The notes under the pieces are model-generated. The model saw only the letters and a list, made by a program, of their open reading frames with translations, was not told where the DNA came from and searched no databases. Both the position numbers and the translations under genes were made by a program. Source: Erythrobacter litoralis (GTDB lineage: Bacteria; Pseudomonadota; Alphaproteobacteria; Sphingomonadales; Sphingomonadaceae). From it: 64,000 bases of DNA. Shown piece by piece: positions 35,792 through 45,355 of this stretch. The DNA lies in NCBI RefSeq assembly GCF_029760855.1, contig NZ_SOSI01000009.1, forward strand, positions 1 to 64,000, read 5' to 3'. Each line of letters opens with the position of its first letter. The first letter of the stretch is position 1.

Positions 35792-37530
35792 GCCTGGCGC
35801 CTTATCGGTTGGGTGCCTTGGTTGAGCTTTGCGAGCACTTCGTCGCGCGGACCGTCGGCGACGACCTTGCCGCGGTCCATGATTATGATCCGGTCGACCA
35901 GCCTGAGCAGGGGCTGCCGATGGGTAACGACGACCAGCGTGCGACCGGCGAGCTCGTCGTCGAGCCGCACGATCAGATCTCCCTCGGACTGCGCATCCAT
36001 CGCGCTCGAAGGTTCGTCCATCACCATGATCGGCGGCTTACCGGCCAGTGCACGGGCAATCGCGACCGACTGCCGCTGTCCGCCAGATAGGCCTTCACCC
36101 CGATCGACCAGTTTGAGATCGTATCCGTTGGCAATGTTGGACACAAACAAATCCGTTCCCGAAACGCGCGCGGCGCGCAGCATCTCGTCGTCGTCGATAT
36201 AGGGGCGCTCGAGCACAATGTTCTCGCGAATGGATCCGGAGAACAGCGCCGGCTCCTGCAAAACCGAACCGATGCGCGCGCGGACGGAATAGGGATCGAA
36301 CTGGGAAATATCGATGCCGTCGATCAGCACCATGCCTTCCTGCGGCGGATAAAGACCAAGGATCATGCGCGCGATGGTCGACTTGCCAGACCCGACCCTG
36401 CCGAGCAGGGCAACATGTTGGCCGGGCTCGATCTTCAGGCTGACATTGTCGAGCGCCGGAGCGCTCGCGCCGGGATACGAGAAGGTAACGTTGCGCAGTT
36501 CAATCGCGCCTGCGGTATTGCCGAGCCGGATCGGCTCTTTCGCAGGACCTTCGACCGGCTGTTCCATCAGAGTGCGAACCTGGCGATAGGCGGTGCGCGT
36601 CGCGGTGATGCGCCCGACAAGCTGCGAAATCTGCGCCAGCGGGGCGATGGCGCGGCCCGCCAGGATCGAACATGCGATGAGACCGCCGAGCGTCAGGTTG
36701 TTGTTCGCCACGGCAAACACGCCGACGACAACCACGCCGGCATAACTCAGAATGCCCGCCGTCGTGGCGAAGGTCGTCCCGACGGACGAGATCAGCCGCT
36801 GGCGCATATTGCTGCGCGCATGCTCGCGGACCGCTCCGGCCCAGCGCCGCTTGAGCATAGCATCCGCGCCGGACACCTTCACATGCTCGATGCTGCCTAC
36901 GGTTTCGATAAGGACGGACTGCTTCAAGAGCCCTTGCCCCAAAGTGGTCGCCGCGATGCGCTGCAGCGCCGGTTGCGCCGCCAGCCCCACACCGATCACC
37001 AGCGGCACCATCAGGGCCGGTACGAGAACGACCCAGCCACCGATGATCGCGACGACAATCAGCGTGATAACGATGAACGGCACATCGACAACCGCGACCA
37101 GCGTAGCCGAGGCGAAGAAATCGCGGATCGTTTCCAGCTCGCGCATCATGCCGGTGAGGTGTCCGGTCGATCCCTTGCGCAGTTCCAGCCGCATGGCGAG
37201 CAGGCGGGAAAACACATCCTCCCCGACTTCCTCATCGATCTTGGCGCCGGCATGGTCGACGAAATAAGCGCGCAGCAGCTTGAGGATGAAATCGAAGATG
37301 ATGATGACACCGAGGCCGATGGAGAGCGCCAGCAGCGATTCGTACGCCGCATTGGGCACGACCCGGTCGTATACCGTCATGGTGAAGAGCGCGCTGGCGA
37401 GTCCGAACAGGTTGATCAGCACGGCGGCGATGGCAACCTTGCTGTAAGTCCGCCAGTTGCGCCGAATGGGCACCATGAGCCACTCGGCAAGGCGCTTGTT
37501 CGGGACGGCAACGAGGTCTTGGTCGCTCAC
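35788..37530 (-). CDS. Type I secretion ABC transporter, permease-ATPase
   Basis: A 580-aa exporter half-transporter. The GTG at 37530 (VSDQDLVAVPNKRLAEW) overlaps the TolC gene stop (GTGA); the open frame upstream to 37800 is antisense-like. Membrane helices occupy about 25-300 (IAAVLINLFGLASALFTMTVYDRVVP), then the ATPase: Walker A GRVGSGKST, signature LSGGQRQ, Walker B IMVMDEPSSAMD. It resembles LapB/RtxB-type exporters but has no room for the N-terminal C39-like domain. Drives export of the RTX protease. Confidence 0.94.
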   Translation of the reverse strand: MSDQDLVAVPNKRLAEWLMVPIRRNWRTYSKVAIAAVLINLFGLASALFTMTVYDRVVPNAAYESLLALSIGLGVIIIFDFILKLLRAYFVDHAGAKIDEEVGEDVFSRLLAMRLELRKGSTGHLTGMMRELETIRDFFASATLVAVVDVPFIVITLIVVAIIGGWVVLVPALMVPLVIGVGLAAQPALQRIAATTLGQGLLKQSVLIETVGSIEHVKVSGADAMLKRRWAGAVREHARSNMRQRLISSVGTTFATTAGILSYAGVVVVGVFAVANNNLTLGGLIACSILAGRAIAPLAQISQLVGRITATRTAYRQVRTLMEQPVEGPAKEPIRLGNTAGAIELRNVTFSYPGASAPALDNVSLKIEPGQHVALLGRVGSGKSTIARMILGLYPPQEGMVLIDGIDISQFDPYSVRARIGSVLQEPALFSGSIRENIVLERPYIDDDEMLRAARVSGTDLFVSNIANGYDLKLVDRGEGLSGGQRQSVAIARALAGKPPIMVMDEPSSAMDAQSEGDLIVRLDDELAGRTLVVVTHRQPLLRLVDRIIIMDRGKVVADGPRDEVLAKLNQGTQPIRRQA

Positions 37531-39203
37531 AGCGGGATCTCCGTTTCCTCGATTTCGAGCAGTTCGCTCATCCGACCGGTGCGCAGGATGAGGATGTAGC
37601 GCGCCGCATCGAGCTCGGCGAGCGCACGAATGTATGATCCGGCGGCATTGAGGTAGATGCTTTGGGAGTCTGCGACGTCGAACAAGGTGCCGCGAAGTGC
37701 GCCGAAGCGCGCGACCACGATATCGCGGGATTGCCGGGCGGCGCGATAGGCTTCCTCCAGCGCCGCGACCTGCGCTTCCAGCGCCTGCACATCGGACCAA
37801 GCGATTGCCGCGTCGCGCGCTGCTTCCTCACGAACGCGGTCCGCTACGGCAATGGCGGCGTCGGCATCGGCATCGGCCGCACGGGCTCGCGCCCAGACGC
37901 CGCCGCCGAAGAAGCGCCAGCCGAGATTGATGGTGCCGCGAAGGTCGTAATCGATCCGGTCTTCGAGAAATCCGTAGCGCCCGTAATCCACCCGCCCGGT
38001 GACATTGGGCAATCTGCGTGCCTTCGCCGCGCGCGCGTCCTGTTCGCGCGCCTTGGCAAGTTCCTCGTAAGTTCTGACTTCGGGGATGTCCTGCGAAGCG
38101 GCTTGTGCCCAATCGAGCGAAATGTCCCCCTCGCCTAGCATTGGAGGTCGCATCAGACGGGCGGGTGGCTCGAACCCGCTGAGCAGCCGGAAGCGTGCCT
38201 CCGCGCCTGAAAGCTGGCGCCGTGCCTGCGCCAACTGCACGGCGCCCTGCGCACGAAGCGACGCGACCCGCGAGCGATCTCCTTCCGCTGAGACGCCGAG
38301 TGCAATTCGCCGGTCGATGGCATCGTCCAGCCCGTCCTGCGCCGAAAGGAAACCTTCGTACAATCGTTCCAGCGCCTGGTAACCGAACACCTGCGTCCAC
38401 GCGATGACCATCTCGCCCGCGACTTCACCGACCCGCGCCTCGCGCTGAAAGCCGGCTGCCCGCAAACGCGCCGACGCCGCTCTCGTACTGGCCAGCGCGC
38501 CGCCGAAGTCCCAGACTGGCTGGACCAACTGCAGCGTGAAGTCGGTCCGCCTGCGCGGGCGCGACCTTTCGATGAGGTTTTGCGGATCGTCGGTGAACTG
38601 GCGATCGAATGTGCGGAAGCTCGCCACATTCATATCGATGACCGGCAACAGCCCGCTCCGCGCTTCGGTCACGCGCGCTTCGGCGGCATCCTCGAGCGCC
38701 AAGGCCTCGCGCGTCGTCGGGCTGTCTTCAAGGGCCGCTACCACGATCGCGCGGAACGTATCCGCGTCGGCCGACGAATCAGCGAGAGCGAGAACCGGAT
38801 CGCCGGCAAAGTCGATATCGAGCGGCGCGGCGACCGGCTCGGGAAGATCGGTGACCCCCTGTGCCTGCAAATCGGGGTCGAGATCGGGCCCCTGCATCGG
38901 AGCGGGACTTTCGACAGGACCGGTCGCCGACATGGGATCGGCCGGAACGGGATCCAACACCGGCTCTGGATCGCTAACCGATGCGGACGGCGTCGAGGGC
39001 GCGGCGGTGACCGGCTCGGGCGCCGTATTCGGCCGGTCCAGCGGTGATTGGGGAGGCGGTGCGGTGTCGACAGGGTCGGCGGGCGGTGCGTCCTGCGTAA
39101 GGATCGACGCATCGGGCGCGATGGTTTGCGCCGCCACCGGACATGCGAAGGCCGACGCAGCCGCGCCCGACAATATTGCTGCAAAGCGCCATGTGCGCGT
39201 CAT
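37527..39203 (-). CDS. TolC family outer-membrane channel of the type I system
   Basis: A 558-aa protein with a signal peptide (MTRTWRFAAILSGAAASAFACPVAAQ), an unusually long Pro/Asp/Ala-rich linker (about 30-125), then two outer membrane efflux repeats (SFRTFDRQFTDD...LVQPVWDFGGAL and INLGWRFFGGGVWARARAA) with the alternating coiled-coil helices of TolC. First gene of the secretion operon; the promoter must lie in the roughly 80 bp before it. The ATG at 39203 is preferred over 39230. Confidence 0.92.
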   Translation of the reverse strand: MTRTWRFAAILSGAAASAFACPVAAQTIAPDASILTQDAPPADPVDTAPPPQSPLDRPNTAPEPVTAAPSTPSASVSDPEPVLDPVPADPMSATGPVESPAPMQGPDLDPDLQAQGVTDLPEPVAAPLDIDFAGDPVLALADSSADADTFRAIVVAALEDSPTTREALALEDAAEARVTEARSGLLPVIDMNVASFRTFDRQFTDDPQNLIERSRPRRRTDFTLQLVQPVWDFGGALASTRAASARLRAAGFQREARVGEVAGEMVIAWTQVFGYQALERLYEGFLSAQDGLDDAIDRRIALGVSAEGDRSRVASLRAQGAVQLAQARRQLSGAEARFRLLSGFEPPARLMRPPMLGEGDISLDWAQAASQDIPEVRTYEELAKAREQDARAAKARRLPNVTGRVDYGRYGFLEDRIDYDLRGTINLGWRFFGGGVWARARAADADADAAIAVADRVREEAARDAAIAWSDVQALEAQVAALEEAYRAARQSRDIVVARFGALRGTLFDVADSQSIYLNAAGSYIRALAELDAARYILILRTGRMSELLEIEETEIPL

Positions 39204-39285
39204 GCGTCCCCAATCGTCCCGTAACGGCACAAGCCGATAGCAGGCGATAATGGCGCAGTAACCTTAAATTCCGCTTAAAAATGGG

Positions 39286-41595
39286 TCAGGCGGGTTGTGT
39301 CACCAGTCTCACGGGAATGCCCTTGCTGGCCGGGGTCTGCGACAGCTTATCGTGATACCAGAGCGGCACCAGCGGATTGAGCTCCGGGAAGTAACCCGCC
39401 AACGTCCCGGACGGCAAATCGTATGGCTTGACCTTCAGGCCAGACACGGCGCGGCGCCGGTCGTCCTTGCCGTCAGGGGCATCGGCAAGATCGGTGACGA
39501 GGGCTACTTCATCATCCTCACGCAATCCCTGTGCCTGCATGTCCTCCGGCCGCATCATGACGATTTTGCGGCTTCCCGAAAGGCCGCGCAGGCGATCGTT
39601 GTGGCCGTAGATCGTCGTGTTGAACTGATCGTTCGACCGCAGGGTCACGAGATGGAACCGCCCCTCCGCATCGCCGATTCCGCAAGCGTTGAGGACGCTC
39701 GGATCGGTAAATTCCGCTTTTCCGCTATCCGTCTTCCAGATGCGTTCGCGTGCCGGATTGCCGCGGAAAAAGCCGCCGGGCTCGTTCATGCGCTCGTTCA
39801 TGCCGTGAAAGTCGTCGGGATAGGTCGCGGCAATGCAGTCGCGAATCTTGGAATAGTCCTGCGTCCATTCATCCCACGCGAGCTTGGGGTGGCTGCCCTG
39901 AAGGGTTGCTTCCGCCATCCCCGCGACGATTGCCGTTTCACTTTTCAGGTGCGGGCTGGCGGGCGTGCGATTGCCCCTGCTGCCGTAAATATGGCTGAAG
40001 CTGTCCTCAATGCTCACGAACTGATTGCGATCGCCTTGGAAATCCTCTTCCGAGCGGACGAGGCATGGCAATATCCAGCTTGCCTTGCCGGGCCGGCAAT
40101 GTGTGGAATTAAGCTTTGTGGCGATATGGACGGTCAGGTCCATTTTCGGCCACGCCTCATGCACGCGCTCGTGATCGGGCACAGCATTGGAGAGATTGCC
40201 GCCGAGGCCGATATAGCCCTTGTTCGATCCGTCGATCACCGCTTCGAGGAACGGCACCGTAGCATGCCCATCCCGTTCAGGCGTTTCGAGATCGAACAGT
40301 TCGCGATACTTGTCGACCGGCGCGAGGGCCGTCTTCTCGGTAATGCCGACCGTGCGTTGGCCCTGTACGTTCGAGTGCCCGCGGATCGGCGAGCATCCGG
40401 CGCCCTGTCGACCGATATTACCCTTCAACAATAGCAGGTTGACCAGCAATCCGATGCCTTGCGAACCGTGCACGTGCTGGGTGATGCCCATGCCGTAAAT
40501 GCCCATGACATTGTCGGCTTCGGCATAGTAATCGCCGGCCACTTCCATTTCCGCACGCGACAGCCCGCTTTCGCGTTCGAGGTCTTTCCAGTCCGTCGCT
40601 TCGATCTTGGTGACGAAATCTTCAAAGCCCGTTGTATGCTGAGCGATGAACTCCGTATCCAGCACACGCGCACGCCCTGCCGCCTGCGCTTCCTTGTCGG
40701 CATCGAGCACGCGCTTGCACACGCCCATGAGGGCGGCGATGTCCCCGCCCGGACGGACCTGGCAATACATATGATCGAGCTTGGTCGATTTGCCGACCGT
40801 CATCTGGATCGGACTCTGCGGATCGACGAATTCGCGCAGGCCTTTTTCCTTGAGCGGATTGAAAACGATGATCTTGCAGCCGCGCTGTACCGCCTTCTGC
40901 AAGGTGCGAAGGATGCGGGGGCTGTTCGTGCCGGGATTCTGACCGAGATAGAAGATCACGTCGACGTGATCGAAATCGTCCATCTGGCAGGTGCCGACCG
41001 GCGAGCCGATCACCTTCTTCATGCCGACCGAGGTCGTCTCATGGCACATGTTTGAACTGTCGGGCAGGTTGTTGTGGCCATAGGCGCGAGCGAACAGCGC
41101 GTAGAGATAGGACGGCTCAAGCGCGGCCTTTCCGCTGGCATAGAACGTAACCGCCTTGGGGTCGAGCTTGCGCAATTCCGCGCCGATCTCTTCGAAAGCC
41201 GTCTGCCAATCTGTTCGCTCGTACTTGTCCGTTTGGGGATTGTATTTGAGCGGTTCGGTTAGGCGGCCTTCCTTCTCGAGCTTGTAATCGCCCCATGTCA
41301 GCAATTCCGAAACGGTATGCTGGGCGAAAAATTCCGGCTCGCACCGCTGCATCGTCAAATCCCAAAAGGTCGCCTTCGCGCCGTTCTCGCAGAATTCGAG
41401 CGCATGCGGATCTTCCGGTTTCGTCCACGCGCACGAAGTGCACATCATTCCGCCGGGCTTGTTCAAGTCCTTCAGCGTCAGCAACGCGCCGGGCGAAGCC
41501 CGCGACGACAATTCCGACTTGGTGACCCCTTCCAGTGACCCCCAGCCCCCGGCGGCCTGTTTGTATTCCTTGGGCTTTGGTAGGTCGTTTGCCAT
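39286..41595 (-). CDS. FdhF/YdeP family molybdopterin oxidoreductase
   Basis: A 769-aa bis-MGD oxidoreductase of the YdeP type. The N-terminus has CTSCAWTKPEDPHALEFCENG in place of the usual [4Fe-4S] CxxCxxxC pattern of formate dehydrogenases. MGD-binding segments include FYLGQNPGTNSPRILRTLQ, LLLLKGNIGRQGAGCSPIRGHSN and LVTLRSNDQFNTTIYGHNDR. E. coli YdeP is linked to acid resistance; biochemical activity is not settled. fdhD and mobA, which serve such enzymes, lie next to it on the same strand. Confidence 0.92.
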   Translation of the reverse strand: MANDLPKPKEYKQAAGGWGSLEGVTKSELSSRASPGALLTLKDLNKPGGMMCTSCAWTKPEDPHALEFCENGAKATFWDLTMQRCEPEFFAQHTVSELLTWGDYKLEKEGRLTEPLKYNPQTDKYERTDWQTAFEEIGAELRKLDPKAVTFYASGKAALEPSYLYALFARAYGHNNLPDSSNMCHETTSVGMKKVIGSPVGTCQMDDFDHVDVIFYLGQNPGTNSPRILRTLQKAVQRGCKIIVFNPLKEKGLREFVDPQSPIQMTVGKSTKLDHMYCQVRPGGDIAALMGVCKRVLDADKEAQAAGRARVLDTEFIAQHTTGFEDFVTKIEATDWKDLERESGLSRAEMEVAGDYYAEADNVMGIYGMGITQHVHGSQGIGLLVNLLLLKGNIGRQGAGCSPIRGHSNVQGQRTVGITEKTALAPVDKYRELFDLETPERDGHATVPFLEAVIDGSNKGYIGLGGNLSNAVPDHERVHEAWPKMDLTVHIATKLNSTHCRPGKASWILPCLVRSEEDFQGDRNQFVSIEDSFSHIYGSRGNRTPASPHLKSETAIVAGMAEATLQGSHPKLAWDEWTQDYSKIRDCIAATYPDDFHGMNERMNEPGGFFRGNPARERIWKTDSGKAEFTDPSVLNACGIGDAEGRFHLVTLRSNDQFNTTIYGHNDRLRGLSGSRKIVMMRPEDMQAQGLREDDEVALVTDLADAPDGKDDRRRAVSGLKVKPYDLPSGTLAGYFPELNPLVPLWYHDKLSQTPASKGIPVRLVTQPA

Positions 41596-41629
41596 GATCG
41601 GTCCTTACGTAGTTCGCCGGAAAAAGCGG

Positions 41630-42187
41630 CTATTTAGCAAAAGGTTTTGCGCTAGCGCCGTTCCCTTCGCCCTCGTAGCTTTCGAGATCTTCGCGGGTGT
41701 TGATATTTCCGAGTTTGCGCGAAAGTTCGACCCGCCGCGCCCCGCAGGCATTGGCGAACGCGATCAGCGAATGCTGCTGTTCGCTCGCCAGAAGCGCATC
41801 GAGCACTGCGATATCCGCCACTCGCCACAGCCCGACTACGGGCTGCGCAGCGACGCAAGCTGGCGCCGGTGTCAATTGGCGAACCAGATCGACTGGGAGC
41901 TTGGGGATATCGACAGCACAGGTAAGAACATAGGGCAAGCCGAGATCGCGGGCATGGCGAAGTGCGCCCGAAATACCGCCCAGCGGCCCCAAACCGGGGC
42001 GCGGCCAATCGGCCACGGTCTGGACCGGCGCGCTTCGCCGGCCGACGACGCACACGGCGTTACACTGGTCTTTCAGCACCGCCACAGCGCGGTCGAGAAG
42101 TGTTTCGCCGCCGATCTTCGCAAGCGCCTTGTCGCTGCCGAAGCGCGAAGCTTCCCCGCCGGCCAACACTGCGCCGAGCACTCGCAT
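41630..42187 (-). CDS. mobA: Molybdenum cofactor guanylyltransferase
   Basis: Adds GMP to molybdopterin to give the MGD form needed by the neighbouring oxidoreductase. A 185-aa nucleotidyltransferase with the signature VLGAVLAGGEASRFGSDKAL and VDIPKLPVDL. Its ATG overlaps the fdhD TGA by one base (TGATG). Confidence 0.92.
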   Translation of the reverse strand: MRVLGAVLAGGEASRFGSDKALAKIGGETLLDRAVAVLKDQCNAVCVVGRRSAPVQTVADWPRPGLGPLGGISGALRHARDLGLPYVLTCAVDIPKLPVDLVRQLTPAPACVAAQPVVGLWRVADIAVLDALLASEQQHSLIAFANACGARRVELSRKLGNINTREDLESYEGEGNGASAKPFAK

Positions 42188-42987
42188 CAAGCGAAGCACC
42201 CGTACGGATCGTTCATGACCAGCGCCGCATCGCTACGCGCGAGCGAGACCAGCGTCAGGCGCGCAGCCGCAGCCCGTTCGACGGCGAGATCGCTGGCGGC
42301 GGAAATCGTCACCAGCGCCGGGCACCGCGCCCTTACCGTCTTCTCAACCAGCTCGTACGAACATCGTGCAGACAGCAGAATGAAACCGGTCGCCGGATCG
42401 CCGGCTTCACGCGCAAGATGGCCGACCAGTTTGTCGAGCGCATTGTGGCGCCCGATATCCTCGCGGGCGGCCACGATACGCCCTGTCCCATCGCAGAATG
42501 CGGCGGCGTGCATCGCGCCGGTTTCGCGGCCCGCAGGCTGATGGTCGCGCAGGTTGGCAAGCGCGATGGCAATCGCCTCGCGCGAGATGGCCGGAGTATG
42601 GGCAAGCGGCTGGAGCGGCCGAAGCACTTCCTCGATACTTTCCAGGCCGCACAGACCGCAACTTCCCTCGACCAGTCGAAGCCGCAGCCGCTCCTGCAAC
42701 ATATTGCCACGTTCCGCAGGCAAGGCGATCCGCACGATGGTCCCGCGCGCGACCTCTGCCACCTCGATGGTTTCAATCTCGCCCGCATTCGTGGCCAACC
42801 CTTCGGCCAGGGTGAAGCCGACTGCATAATCGATCAGGTCCTGCGGCGATGCCATCATCACCGCGTAACCCAACCCGTTATACTCGAACGCGACCGGAGC
42901 TTCCTGCGCGAGCGACCGCGCGCACGGTGCGCTCGTCCGCTTTTGGAAATCGATACGCAAAATCGGGTTGGCGGCGGGCCGGTTCAT
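42187..42987 (-). CDS. fdhD: Formate dehydrogenase accessory sulfurtransferase FdhD
   Basis: Transfers sulfur to the molybdenum cofactor of FdhF-type enzymes. A 266-aa protein starting MNRPAANPILRIDF; it carries the CxxC motif EGSCGLCGLESIEE, and the family blocks FTLAEGLATN, AAREDIGRHNALDKLVG and LSARCSYELVEKT. The frame continues upstream to 43248 but that part is antisense to moeA. Divergent from moeA, coupled to mobA. Confidence 0.93.
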   Translation of the reverse strand: MNRPAANPILRIDFQKRTSAPCARSLAQEAPVAFEYNGLGYAVMMASPQDLIDYAVGFTLAEGLATNAGEIETIEVAEVARGTIVRIALPAERGNMLQERLRLRLVEGSCGLCGLESIEEVLRPLQPLAHTPAISREAIAIALANLRDHQPAGRETGAMHAAAFCDGTGRIVAAREDIGRHNALDKLVGHLAREAGDPATGFILLSARCSYELVEKTVRARCPALVTISAASDLAVERAAAARLTLVSLARSDAALVMNDPYGCFA

Positions 42988-43037
42988 CGCAGGCCATAGT
43001 AGAGGGAGCGTTTTGCAAGCCAAGTCATTTCGCAACC

Positions 43038-44219
43038 ATGCTATCCTTCGATGAAGTGACCGCCCTGTTGCGCAATGCCGCACAGCCTTTGGAAAAAACC
43101 GGTATCGATCTGGCCGACGCGGACGGGCTCGTGCTGGGCGAAGATGTAACCGCCCGCCTCGATTCCCCGCGAGCAGACGTTTCCGCGATGGATGGATATG
43201 CCGTTCGGGAGGCAGATCTGCCCGGTCCGTTCCGAATTGTTGGAACATCGAGTGCCGGAAGCCCGAGCACGACCTCGCTCGCTTCAGGCGAGGCCATGCG
43301 CATCTTCACCGGCGCGCATCTGCCAAAGGGTGCGGACCGCGTGCTGGTGCAGGAAATCGTCGAGAGCGAAGGACCGGACGCGAGGATCGTCGGAGAATAT
43401 GGCGACAATCTGCACGTCCGCCGACGCGGATCGGACTATCGCGAGGGCCAGATACTACTGCGCGAAGGCACATGCGTTGATTATCGCAACGTCGTCCTCT
43501 TGGCGGGAGCCGATCGGGCAAAAGTGACGGCATGGCGTCGCCCCCGCATCGCCATCCTTTCCACCGGCGACGAATTAGCACGGCTGGGTACGGCGCACCA
43601 GACGCCTGGAACCCTGCCGGAAAGCGTTAGCTTCGGGATTGCGGCCCTTGCTCGGCAATGGGGAGCTGAACTTTCCGACCGCCGAAGCATAAGAGACGAC
43701 CCTTCGGCGATTGCCTGCGCTGCAGAGAACTGTTTTGAAAGGAGCGATGTCCTCGTGACCATCGGCGGAGCGTCGGTCGGCGAGCGGGACTTCGCGCAAT
43801 CCAGCATCGCAGGCGGTGGCTTCGAGCTTCTCTTCGCCAAAGCCGCTATTCGGCCCGGCAAGCCGATTTGGGCAGCGAAAAACGCGGGCTCGAAATACGT
43901 CATTGGCTTGCCGGGCAATCCGACGTCGGCAATGGTCACCGCGCGCCTCTTTCTCGCCCCCCTCCTTACGGCTCTCGGCGGCGGAAGATACGACGATGCC
44001 CTGCACTGGTTCGACCTGCCGCTCGGCGCCGCGCTTCCCGCACCCGGAGAGCGCGAACACTTCGCGCGTGGCTACCGCCACGACAACGAGGCGATACCAC
44101 TGACGAACCAGCAATCGAGTTCGCAAGCGACCCTCGCGAAATCCGATTTACTCATCCGGCAAACCGCACGATCCGAAGCCATACCCCAAGGCGGATCGGC
44201 CCGTTGTCTGAGCTTTTGA
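43038..44219 (+). CDS. moeA: Molybdopterin molybdenumtransferase
   Basis: Inserts molybdate into adenylylated molybdopterin. A 393-aa protein starting MLSFDEVTALLRNAAQPLE, with the MoeA blocks SAMDGYAVRE, FTGAHLPKGADRVLVQE, ILSTGDEL, GGASVGERDF and GLPGNPTSAMV. Divergent from fdhD; moaA follows 47 bp downstream. Confidence 0.94.
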   Translation: MLSFDEVTALLRNAAQPLEKTGIDLADADGLVLGEDVTARLDSPRADVSAMDGYAVREADLPGPFRIVGTSSAGSPSTTSLASGEAMRIFTGAHLPKGADRVLVQEIVESEGPDARIVGEYGDNLHVRRRGSDYREGQILLREGTCVDYRNVVLLAGADRAKVTAWRRPRIAILSTGDELARLGTAHQTPGTLPESVSFGIAALARQWGAELSDRRSIRDDPSAIACAAENCFERSDVLVTIGGASVGERDFAQSSIAGGGFELLFAKAAIRPGKPIWAAKNAGSKYVIGLPGNPTSAMVTARLFLAPLLTALGGGRYDDALHWFDLPLGAALPAPGEREHFARGYRHDNEAIPLTNQQSSSQATLAKSDLLIRQTARSEAIPQGGSARCLSF

Positions 44220-44266
44220 GGATCACGCCATTGTGCCTCCGGCTCGCAAGGCCTAGCTGACAGACA

Positions 44267-45271
44267 ATGGCTTCTTCCGATCGTCAGCAAAACCTCGTCG
44301 ATACCTTCGGGCGCCGGATCGACTACGTCCGATTGTCCGTCACTGATCGCTGCAATCTGCGCTGTCGCTATTGCATGGCGGAAGACATGACCTTCCTGCC
44401 ACGGCGCGACCTGCTGACACTGGAAGAGCTGGCCGAACTTGGCGAGCATCTCGTCCGTCGCGGCGTCACGCGTATTCGCATTACGGGCGGTGAGCCCCTC
44501 GTTCGGCGCGGCATTCTTGGCTTGTTCCGCGATCTCGGATCGATGATCGGCCGCGGGCTCGATGAGGTCACGGTGACGACCAACGGCACCGAACTGCCGA
44601 AGATGGCAGCCGAACTACATTCCGCAGGCGTCCGCCGTATCAATGTCAGCCTCGATACGCTCGATGCAGAGAAGTTTGCACACATTACCCGACGCGGCAA
44701 CTTGTCGCAGGTTCTCAAAGGGATCGACGCGGCACGCACTGCCGGACTGAAGATCAAGCTCAACATGGTCGCCATGAAGGGCGTGAACGACGATGAATTC
44801 GCCGAAATGGCCGCGTGGTGCGCCGCAAACGGGCTCGATCTGTCGATCATCGAAACCATGCCGCTCGGCGAAGTGGAAGGCGATCGATCCGATACCTATC
44901 TACCCGTCGCTGCGGCCCGCGATGCGATCGAGGAACGGTTCGATCTCGTCCCCTCGCTCCACCGGACGGGCGGACCTTCGCGCTATTTCGAACTTTCGGA
45001 TACAGGCAGCCGCGTGGGATTCATCTCGCCGTTGAGCAACAACTTCTGTGCCGGCTGCAACCGTATCCGCATTGCCGCGACTGGAACGATCTACGGCTGC
45101 TTAGGCCACGACCAGAAGGTGGAATTGCGCGACATCATGCGCGAAGGCGGGACGGTAGCTTTGGACGAAGCCCTCGACCGCCTGATCGCCGGCAAGCCCG
45201 AACGACACGACTTCGATATCAACCGCGTACAGCCCGCAGTAGCGCGGCATATGAGCGTGACCGGCGGTTAA
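44267..45271 (+). CDS. moaA: GTP 3',8-cyclase MoaA
   Basis: Radical SAM enzyme for the first step of molybdopterin synthesis. The N-terminal cluster motif DRCNLRCRYCMAE (CxxxCxxC), the SAM-binding TGGEPLVR, and the C-terminal cluster motif FCAGCNRIRI...YGCLG are present, and the chain ends with the functional GG tail (MSVTGG). 334 aa. Confidence 0.96.
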   Translation: MASSDRQQNLVDTFGRRIDYVRLSVTDRCNLRCRYCMAEDMTFLPRRDLLTLEELAELGEHLVRRGVTRIRITGGEPLVRRGILGLFRDLGSMIGRGLDEVTVTTNGTELPKMAAELHSAGVRRINVSLDTLDAEKFAHITRRGNLSQVLKGIDAARTAGLKIKLNMVAMKGVNDDEFAEMAAWCAANGLDLSIIETMPLGEVEGDRSDTYLPVAAARDAIEERFDLVPSLHRTGGPSRYFELSDTGSRVGFISPLSNNFCAGCNRIRIAATGTIYGCLGHDQKVELRDIMREGGTVALDEALDRLIAGKPERHDFDINRVQPAVARHMSVTGG

Positions 45272-45279
45272 GAGGAAAG

Positions 45280-45355
45280 TGGTGCCGCTTAGGTGACTCG
45301 AACACCTGACCCCATCATTACGAATGATGTGCTCTACCAACTGAGCTAAAGCGGC
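45280..45355 (-). tRNA. tRNA-Thr (anticodon CGT)
   Basis: The minus strand reads GCCGCTTTAGCTCAGTTGG..., a 76-nt cloverleaf with acceptor GCCGCTT/AAGCGGC, anticodon stem-loop CATCATTCGTAATGATG (anticodon CGT), T-arm AGGTGTTCGAGTCACCT and encoded ACCA end. It marks the border between the molybdenum block and the accessory right part. Confidence 0.97.

Noticed and set aside
36415-37599. 394-aa plus-strand open frame rich in Arg and His
   Set aside because: Antisense to the ABC transporter gene.
45280-45355. tRNA-Thr as attachment site of the accessory region
   Set aside because: Integration usually uses the 3' end, which here faces moaA rather than the accessory genes; no duplicated tRNA end was seen on the right.
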